A stretch of DNA of 44,389 nucleotides, taken from IMG/VR virus record IMGVR_UViG_3300027708_000122, positions 1 to 44,389 of that record; one strand, given 5' to 3'. The stretch comes from a virus. A program made the position numbers and the translations under genes. The notes under the pieces are model-generated. The model saw nothing but the letters and a program-made list of their open reading frames with translations, searched no databases and was not told the origin of the DNA. Shown in pieces: positions 39,790 through 44,389 of this stretch (the stretch's first letter is position 1; each line of letters starts with the position of its first letter).

Positions 39790-39885
39790 CTATTCACCAT
39801 GTAGTTTCTTGCGACAGTTCTCGGAGCAATAGTTATGCCCCTTAAAGACGATGATCTGAACGTACCGTTTACACGCATCACACAT
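39790..39885 (-). CDS. 31-residue zinc-finger peptide, last gene of the replication operon
   Basis: ATG 39885 overlaps the sigma-like gene stop by one base (TAATG), with GGGAG upstream. Sequence MCDACKRYVQIIVFKGHNYC and SENCRKKLHGE. CDAC and C-x3-C (CSENC) with basic C-terminus make a very small zinc ribbon. Too short to find by length alone, but the coupling, ribosome site and metal motif support it. Possible nucleic-acid binder. Confidence 0.65.
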   Translation of the reverse strand: MCDACKRYVQIIVFKGHNYCSENCRKKLHGE

Positions 39886-40550
39886 TACTGCTCCCTCAAT
39901 TCTGATTGGGCTGACGCATTAGTCCTAGCCTTACGAGCACCCGGTCCACCCCACCACGGTGGCTCACCACCCAGAGCACGCACCACCTTAGACACAGTGC
40001 GTTGCACACGCTGCCGTGCAGCAGCCTCAGTCACGCCACCCAACTCCACGCCGATAGCCTCATTCGTTAAGCCCTCACGAAACTTCATGTGCAAGATGGC
40101 TACATCCTCTGGCTTCAATGACCAGAGTGCTGTTTTAACGTCGATGAGCATGGCTGCCCGGTTGTTACCCTCAGCAGGATCACCACCAGTGGACGTTGAA
40201 ACGTACGCCGGGTTATCCGCAGTCAGATACCAGTCGTCATAGTCCCAACATGCTGGCAACAGTTCCTCTACCTGACCGGGAGAGTAGTAGTGCAAGTCAC
40301 CATGCGCAGCACCAGTCTTACGCAATCGTTCCTCGTATGTAAACCGTTGCCCTGCACGGTATAACTCCTGCCGTAACAGTTTGCTGCCCTCGTCCACCTC
40401 TCGGAGTTCGAGCACACCATCATAGTGTTTACACATCCACTCGAAGATCGCGCCAAGGATCTCGTCTTTGTCGATGTAACCCTTGTTGTTCTTGAAGTGT
40501 GTCTCAGCCATGGACCGTGCAGTTCGGTACTCAACCTCGTTGAACTCCAT
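39885..40550 (-). CDS. Sigma-70-like factor (region 4 HTH)
   Basis: 221 residues from ATG 40550; the stop of the exonuclease gene overlaps it. The C-terminal ~70 residues read as sigma region 4 (ALWSLKPEDVAILHMKFREG, LTNEAIGVELGGVTEAAARQ, RVQRTVSKVVRALGG). The N-terminal part (KDEILGAIFEWMCKHYDGVL, LLRQELYRAGQRFTYEERLR) could be a region-2-like helical domain. Proteins of this kind in phages direct host RNA polymerase to late genes or act as DNA-binding regulators. The large late virion operon lacks a clear standard promoter, which would fit. Basic Pro/Gly tail. Confidence 0.75.
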   Translation of the reverse strand: MEFNEVEYRTARSMAETHFKNNKGYIDKDEILGAIFEWMCKHYDGVLELREVDEGSKLLRQELYRAGQRFTYEERLRKTGAAHGDLHYYSPGQVEELLPACWDYDDWYLTADNPAYVSTSTGGDPAEGNNRAAMLIDVKTALWSLKPEDVAILHMKFREGLTNEAIGVELGGVTEAAARQRVQRTVSKVVRALGGEPPWWGGPGARKARTNASAQSELREQ

Positions 40551-41293
40551 CACACACCCCGTACCGTGATACCTGACTCACGGGTCACTGATCGTGACCA
40601 GCCACCACACTCAGAGCACACGAACCGTTGATACTTCCCCGTAGTGAGGAAGGAGTAGCCCCGCTTGACGAGGTTGTACGAACCACAACGGTTACAAGTG
40701 GGGATGTTCTCGTCCACCGACAGGGCATACGAAGGGTGGTTGGTGATGTACGGGAGCAGGCGTGTGTAAACCTTCTCCGTCAGGATCACGTCACCCTTGT
40801 TGTAGGACCTCATCTTGTTGGCTGCTTGCTCATCACCATCGAGGTAGCGTTTCCACAGGGAGAATCCAGCGTGAGATACCTTCGCACCGATGCCCAGATA
40901 CTGAGCCACATAGTCCAGTTTGTTGGACGTTAAACGGAAGTTCTTCTTAACCACTCGCAACAGGTCTATCTCCACGATGGGTGGTAGCGGTGGCATCTCA
41001 TGCTTGATGAACTCTCGCTTGATGTGGGGCATATCGAAACTGGTCCCGTTGAAATGACACACTGCCGTGGCCTCGGAGAGTAGGTCGTGTAAACGACCAA
41101 GCATCTCGTCCGTTCCATCATGGAAGTCTGATGCGAAGTGGACCTTCTTCTCGCCCACCCACTTCGCTGCCCAGCAAATCATTCGCGTGGGTTCGATGAT
41201 CTGCCCAATGCTGATATCTTGTTTAAACAATCCCCATGTGTAACAAATGTTTGGACTGGTCTCGATGTCTAAAACAAGAATACGCTGTGTCAT
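40550..41293 (-). CDS. DEDD-type 3'-5' exonuclease (RNase H-like) with C-terminal zinc ribbon
   Basis: 247 residues. LVLDIETSPN (D9, E11) begins the exonuclease; VCHFNGTSFDMPHIKREF, DLLRVVKKNFRLTSNKLDYV, and SYNKGDVILTEKVY supply the later acidic residues of a DEDD nuclease, as in the RNase_H_2 group. CNRCGSYNLVKRG and FVCSECGGWSR near the C-terminus form a zinc ribbon (two CxxC pairs). It probably edits or degrades DNA ends during replication; there is no polymerase in the window to proofread for. The start codon follows GTAAAC. Confidence 0.82.
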   Translation of the reverse strand: MTQRILVLDIETSPNICYTWGLFKQDISIGQIIEPTRMICWAAKWVGEKKVHFASDFHDGTDEMLGRLHDLLSEATAVCHFNGTSFDMPHIKREFIKHEMPPLPPIVEIDLLRVVKKNFRLTSNKLDYVAQYLGIGAKVSHAGFSLWKRYLDGDEQAANKMRSYNKGDVILTEKVYTRLLPYITNHPSYALSVDENIPTCNRCGSYNLVKRGYSFLTTGKYQRFVCSECGGWSRSVTRESGITVRGV

Positions 41294-41295
41294 GT

Positions 41296-42057
41296 TTACT
41301 TTTCCCCGTTGATTCGGTCATACTCCGAATAGTCCATCGGCCACTGACGCCTTAGTACGAGCACACCAATCAGCGCATAGTTCCCAAGGTCAATGAGCGT
41401 GTCCTCAAGGGACTCATAGTTAGCCGCAGTGTTGCGGTCCATGAGGTTAGACAGCCGACTGATCTTGTCCCACATGCGTACACGTAGACCGTTTAAAGGA
41501 CCACCCGGTGCCATACTGATGTTCTTCGGCCCGTAATCATGGTGCTTCCTCAACAAGATGTCTTGTGCTTCTTTAAACGTGTGAGCAACAGCCTTCTCAA
41601 ACGGCTCCTCTGACTGTGGTTCGATGGCATCCTTCACATACTGAGGAAGGTACGATTCAAACGTGTTAGTTCGCTCAGACAAGAACGTATCCATGTACGC
41701 AACCAAATCTTCTTCTTCGTACAGGACCGTCAAGCCAAGAGCATTAGCCAACTCAAACTCAGCCGATGCTCCTTCTGAATCCCACCACTCGCGCATCATG
41801 TAAACATGTGTAGCGTGCGTGCAGATCCAATCCATGTTCATTGCCATGGCTTCACGCAGATCGAACTCGGGTACGTCCTCAAGTTCACCGGTCTCAGATT
41901 CCAACCAGTAACCCAAGCGTAAGTAGTCAACCCGTGATGGGTTGTAAACGATCGCATCTGGATGGGTGCGCTCCAGTTCCGCTTCTGCCTGTTTAAATGC
42001 TTCACGGTTAAAGTTACGTCGGCCACGCATTGGCCCCGCGATGTAAATCTTGATCAT
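41296..42057 (-). CDS. DUF4406 / DUF1599 fusion (nucleotide-modification-associated)
   Basis: 253 residues. Residues 1-~115 match DUF4406 (IYIAGPMRGRRNFNREAFKQ, then EFELANALGLTVLYEE), a nucleoside 2-deoxyribosyltransferase-like fold. Residues ~155-245 match DUF1599, the 'nucleotide modification associated domain 1' type (ILLRKHHDYGPKNISMAPGG, RMWDKISRLSNLMDRN, LEDTLIDLGNYALIGVLVLR). Both halves are thought to act on nucleotides. The fusion could be part of base-modified DNA synthesis or of dNTP pool control. It overlaps the 60-residue gene by four bases. Confidence 0.78.
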   Translation of the reverse strand: MIKIYIAGPMRGRRNFNREAFKQAEAELERTHPDAIVYNPSRVDYLRLGYWLESETGELEDVPEFDLREAMAMNMDWICTHATHVYMMREWWDSEGASAEFELANALGLTVLYEEEDLVAYMDTFLSERTNTFESYLPQYVKDAIEPQSEEPFEKAVAHTFKEAQDILLRKHHDYGPKNISMAPGGPLNGLRVRMWDKISRLSNLMDRNTAANYESLEDTLIDLGNYALIGVLVLRRQWPMDYSEYDRINGEK

Positions 42058-42236
42058 GCTACGTCAGCCGTTGCATACAACTGGACCTCAGAGCCACGCT
42101 GCTCAGCGCCAACCTTCGGATTGTTTGTACCGAATATCGTCAACGCTGCACTCACAAACGATTGCACTTCTTCCAACGTGGTGAACTCGTTCAAAGGGAT
42201 CGACACCCGCTGCACAACTGTTACTTCGCTACTCAT
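42054..42236 (-). CDS. 60-residue small protein between primase and nucleotide-enzyme genes
   Basis: MSSEVTVVQRVSIPLNEFTT and EEVQSFVSAALTIFGTNNPK suggest a beta strand, helix, beta small fold. It overlaps both neighbours by four bases (ATGA), indicating coupling. No known family. Confidence 0.62.
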   Translation of the reverse strand: MSSEVTVVQRVSIPLNEFTTLEEVQSFVSAALTIFGTNNPKVGAEQRGSEVQLYATADVA

Positions 42237-42865
42237 AGCCCAACCTTCTTTCGTAGACCCTCAGCACCGTGCATGAGGATGTAGTCGTTTACATCCATGC
42301 CATCGGGCATGGACACTGGTACTGCTGTTTCAATCTCTGATGCGATCCGCTTACCCCACTCACGACCCGGTGAGTCTCCATCACACAACAAGAACACACG
42401 GTCGTAGTCTTGAAATGCCCTGTGATAGAACGGTTTCCAAGCGTTAGCCCCCGGCACTCCCACGGATGGGAGAACCTGTGATGCGACGATGGTGTCCATC
42501 TCGCCCTCTGTGATAGCGATGATGGGGGAGTCCTCACCAAACGCTGACACGTTAAACAGGTGACCCGTTGCCCCTGTGCGTGACATGTACTTCGGGCCAT
42601 CGTCCATACCCAACGTGCGGAACCTAATGTCAATGACACCAGCCGGTGTGACGTAAGGGATTGACAACCTGTTTACATACTGCTCATGCCCCAGAACCGG
42701 CTCTGCCACGTAGCCGAGGCGGAACGTAGCGGCCACCGTTACGTCGATCCCGCGACCCGCCAGATACGCCAGTGCCTCTGGTGCTTCCATGAGTGCTGTT
42801 TGATAGGTGAACGTTGCTTGCTCCAACGATTCCCTCAGCGATAGCGATAGCACGTTTAAACTCAA
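42233..42865 (-). CDS. DNA primase, Toprim catalytic part
   Basis: About 210 residues from TTG 42865; GTG 42853, spaced 12 bases from GAGGGGG and touching GTTTAAAC, is an equally good start. It has the primase core LAYLAGRGIDVTVAATFRLG, the substrate strand YVTPAGVIDIRFRTLGMDDG, the Toprim IIAITEGEMDTIVASQ (catalytic Glu) and VFLLCDGDSPGREWGKRI (DxD). It makes RNA primers together with the zinc part encoded in the overlapping upstream frame. The 182-base overlap with that gene is far longer than needed for coupling and suggests frameshifting or a split of a single ancestral gene. Confidence 0.82.
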   Translation of the reverse strand: MSLNVLSLSLRESLEQATFTYQTALMEAPEALAYLAGRGIDVTVAATFRLGYVAEPVLGHEQYVNRLSIPYVTPAGVIDIRFRTLGMDDGPKYMSRTGATGHLFNVSAFGEDSPIIAITEGEMDTIVASQVLPSVGVPGANAWKPFYHRAFQDYDRVFLLCDGDSPGREWGKRIASEIETAVPVSMPDGMDVNDYILMHGAEGLRKKVGL

Positions 42866-43070
42866 CCCCCTCGTAGTGCATGATTACTGCTAGTGCGTCA
42901 CCCTTAAACCCACATGCGAGGCAAGCGACGTAGCCTAGTGCGGAGTTCGCTCGACAGGATGCGCGTGACTCTCCATGTATGTGACAACGCACGCTCTGCC
43001 AACGCTCTAGGTCTGCTGGTAGTTGCCAGCCGTAGTGCTCCAGCACGGGCCAGAGTGGAACCGATGTCAT
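42684..43070 (-). CDS. DNA primase, CHC2 zinc-binding part
   Basis: 128 residues. WQSVRCHIHGESRAS and YVACLACGFKGDALAVIM provide C29, H32, C50 and C53, the CHC2 zinc site that recognises template DNA. HYEGVEFKRAIAIAEGIVGA closes the usual domain at about residue 85. The last ~43 residues (TRGTGVSGGSRDRRNGGRYV) are Gly/Arg-rich and lie where the Toprim frame is clearly coding, so they may be a readout of the wrong frame, with the true product continuing by a +1 shift into the Toprim gene. Confidence 0.78.
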   Translation of the reverse strand: MTSVPLWPVLEHYGWQLPADLERWQSVRCHIHGESRASCRANSALGYVACLACGFKGDALAVIMHYEGVEFKRAIAIAEGIVGASNVHLSNSTHGSTRGTGVSGGSRDRRNGGRYVPPRLRGRAGSGA

Positions 43071-43073
43071 CTT

Positions 43074-43424
43074 TCACCTCCGCACCAACCGGACGAACTC
43101 GTCTACCGTCATAACCACGTAAGCCTTACTGACTCGATGATTGCGACGCTTCACAATCGCTGCCCAGAAAGGAGTCTTAGCCTTGCGTGACTTCGCCCAG
43201 TTGTCGGCTTCAGCCTCAGCCTCAGTGACGTACCGTGCTAGGTCGATGGCTCTCTCGTTCTTCGCTTCGATAACAAACGAGTGACCGTCGTGTGTAAACC
43301 ACAGGTCACCTTCATCGTTGGCACCGTTCAGTGCGAGCCGTTCACAATTACCGAACTCGTCACGGAATGCTTGCACTAACGTGGACTCCCATGCTGTGCC
43401 CTTCTGCTTGGCTGGGTTTGTCAT
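43074..43424 (-). CDS. Holliday-junction-resolvase-like PD-(D/E)XK nuclease
   Basis: 116 residues from ATG 43424 (ATGA overlap with the upstream gene). Motifs: KGTAWESTLVQAF (E13), NDEGDLWF (D40), and SFVIEAKNE (E53-x-K55), the E...D...ExK core of archaeal-type Hjc and related phage nucleases. It probably resolves branched replication or recombination intermediates before packaging, in line with its place between helicase and primase. Confidence 0.82.
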   Translation of the reverse strand: MTNPAKQKGTAWESTLVQAFRDEFGNCERLALNGANDEGDLWFTHDGHSFVIEAKNERAIDLARYVTEAEAEADNWAKSRKAKTPFWAAIVKRRNHRVSKAYVVMTVDEFVRLVRR

Positions 43425-43711
43425 ACCCAACCCAATGCTTCTGGGTTTGATGGGTGGTGTTCGTCCACGTAAACTTCTTCTGGCTCAAGGATTTCCAGTT
43501 TCGTGAAAGGGTGCAGGTGTAAACGAACCTCATCGTTCGGATACCAATCATCAACATCGAGGATGATCGTTACCTGTTCGTTGACATCAGCGTTTACATC
43601 GAATGAGATGTAACCCACGGTGCCAGTGGTGACGACACCTTCATCGTTTGCATGACGTACTAGGAGACCCAGATCCATGAGACCGAAGTCACCTGCAATT
43701 TTGTTAGGCAT
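43421..43711 (-). CDS. 96-residue acidic beta protein next to the helicase
   Basis: ATG 43711 lies inside the end of the helicase gene. The sequence MPNKIAGDFGLMDLGLLVRH, VTTGTVGYISFDVNADVNEQ and TIILDVDDWYPNDEVRLHLH is beta-rich and acidic. An upstream GTG (43717) is possible. It overlaps the resolvase gene by four bases. Not recognised; probably a helicase partner or regulatory protein. Confidence 0.65.
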   Translation of the reverse strand: MPNKIAGDFGLMDLGLLVRHANDEGVVTTGTVGYISFDVNADVNEQVTIILDVDDWYPNDEVRLHLHPFTKLEILEPEEVYVDEHHPSNPEALGWV

Positions 43712-44389
43712 CTCCACTGTCCTTAATTGTCATACTTGCTGGATCGAATGAGAGGTAGTGAGCGGTCGTACCGCTCTGATCTGCTGGGCCGTAACGGTTT
43801 TTGACTACAGCCACTGGCATATGTCCCGGTGTCACACCGAGCGTAAGAATCATGGCTGGGGTCTGGTTGACTTTGCCGTGGATTGCTTTACGTGGTGGGC
43901 ACGGATTCATTTCTGTGCTTTCACTGGTGTGGTGCAGGGCTAAGAGCGCAGCCCCTGTATCTCTTGCATAACCTTTCAATTCCCGTAGCAGGGAACGCAG
44001 GCTCTGGTACTCGTCACCATCTATAAACGCTACGTCGATCAGGTTGTCTATGACGATGAGGTGTGGGTCATCACCCATCACTTCCCTGTAAACAGCGATC
44101 TCTTCTTCGATGTCTTGCAGGCCCGGTGATGAATCAAAGTTCCACTTAATATGGTTCGCGTAAGAGAGCGTGTCTGTCACCCACTCAGGACGTGTCTCCA
44201 TCCAACGTGCAACCTCATGCTGCGGCGTCTCCGTCAGGGCCGCGAGGGTCCGTAACCTCATGGTCCGTGCGTGAGAGTCGGCGGAAAAGTACAACGTTGG
44301 ACACTGCGCTCGCAGCGCCAGAGACAGGGCTAGTGCGCTCTTCCCTGCCCCCGGCGGTGCTGCAATCATCGTCACTTCCCCGCGACGAA
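43704..44389 (-). CDS. RecA/DnaB-like replicative helicase ATPase, main part (continues at 1-240)
   Basis: The right-hand piece of the gene split by the window ends. APPGAGKSALALSLAL is Walker A, HLIVIDNLIDVAF Walker B, and GAALLALHHTSEST a DnaB/RecA-type sensor strand. The core then runs to VVKNRYGPADQSGTTAHYLS. About 257 residues in all when joined to 1-240. It lacks the N-terminal domain of cellular DnaB, as many phage AAA_25/RepA-like helicases do. It would unwind DNA next to the primase. The whole gene is intact across the circular joint, so nothing is missing. Confidence 0.88.
   Translation of the reverse strand, partial: RRGEVTMIAAPPGAGKSALALSLALRAQCPTLYFSADSHARTMRLRTLAALTETPQHEVARWMETRPEWVTDTLSYANHIKWNFDSSPGLQDIEEEIAVYREVMGDDPHLIVIDNLIDVAFIDGDEYQSLRSLLRELKGYARDTGAALLALHHTSESTEMNPCPPRKAIHGKVNQTPAMILTLGVTPGHMPVAVVKNRYGPADQSGTTAHYLSFDPASMTIKDSGDA
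44238..44389. repeat. Terminal direct repeat, right copy
   Basis: Same 152 bases as 1-152, offset 44237, one silent mismatch at 44364. Together they show that the sequence closes on itself. The unique circle is 44,237 bases long. Confidence 0.9.

Larger units (their letters stand above)
397..44095. repeat. Dispersed 8-base near-palindrome GTKTAMAC
   Basis: Read by eye, exact GTTTAAAC occurs at least 16 times (397, 1925, 6583, 10520, 14292, 16852, 17112, 22564, 35550, 35865, 36362, 37285, 37584, 38718, 41221, 42854). GTGTAAAC / GTTTACAC and TGTAAAC / GTTTACA forms occur several dozen times more, densest at 33.2-44.1 kb and sparse at 8.2-10.4 and 24.4-26.8 kb. Copies lie inside and between genes, on both strands and in all reading frames. 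Confidence 0.8.

Noticed and set aside
397-42861. GTTTAAAC as a restriction-avoidance effect
   Set aside because: Avoidance would lower the count of a palindrome, whereas it is strongly raised here.
44238-44375. Helicase starting at the internal ATG 44375
   Set aside because: The frame continues through the circular joint to ATG 240 with typical sequence before Walker A.

Overview
The window is what looks like one complete genome of a temperate, probably short-tailed (podovirus-like) tailed phage of an actinobacterium. Its first 152 bases recur as its last 152 with one synonymous difference, and a helicase gene reads in frame across the joint, so the map closes into a circle of about 44.24 kb. 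An actinobacterial host is suggested by a WhiB-family protein, a SprT-like zinc protein, a Cas4-type nuclease, the HTH protein type and GTG/TTG starts. A short-tailed virion is inferred because there is a portal, a capsid protein, a scaffold, a cell-wall peptidase inside the structural block and a 1,897-residue virion protein, but no tape measure, tail tube or sheath. No DNA polymerase, RNA polymerase or classical CI-type repressor was recognised.

Layout. (1) A minus-strand replication operon runs from about 1.85 kb down through position 1 and on from 44.39 to 39.79 kb: small protein, Cas4-like nuclease, 158-residue protein, RecA/DnaB-like helicase (split by the window ends), small protein, Holliday-junction-resolvase-like nuclease, primase in two overlapping frames (zinc part and Toprim part), small protein, DUF4406-DUF1599 fusion, DEDD exonuclease, sigma-like factor, and a 31-residue zinc protein. 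(2) An HTH gene (minus) and a tyrosine integrase (plus) diverge at 2.6-2.8 kb, with a tRNA-like attP candidate between them. (3) A long minus-strand virion/lysis operon runs from 32.46 to 4.39 kb: terminase, portal, internal proteins, scaffold, capsid, fibres, beta-helix spike, holin candidates, a secreted FMN-binding-domain protein, endolysin, beta-propeller. (4) A gene-free 1.06-kb stretch (32.46-33.53 kb) carries nine consecutive hairpins and several dyad-symmetric operator-like sites. (5) A plus-strand accessory operon (33.5-39.75 kb) codes for a SprT-like protein without its catalytic motif, an amidoligase, cysteine-rich proteins, a class II glutamine amidotransferase, small proteins, a gamma-glutamylcyclotransferase-like protein, a WhiB protein with an overlapping membrane peptide, and a lysozyme-like protein.

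Three things stand out. First, the amidoligase / glutamine amidotransferase / gamma-glutamylcyclotransferase set looks like one amide-bond pathway that could build or edit a peptide-like product or protein modification. Second, a three-hairpin module with covarying stems and fixed linkers occurs at two distant places, one of them inside a nine-hairpin array upstream of the terminase. Third, an 8-base near-palindrome GTKTAMAC (GTTTAAAC, GTGTAAAC, GTTTACAC) and its truncated forms are scattered through the genome far more often than chance, on both strands, in several reading frames, and repeatedly between ribosome binding site and start codon.
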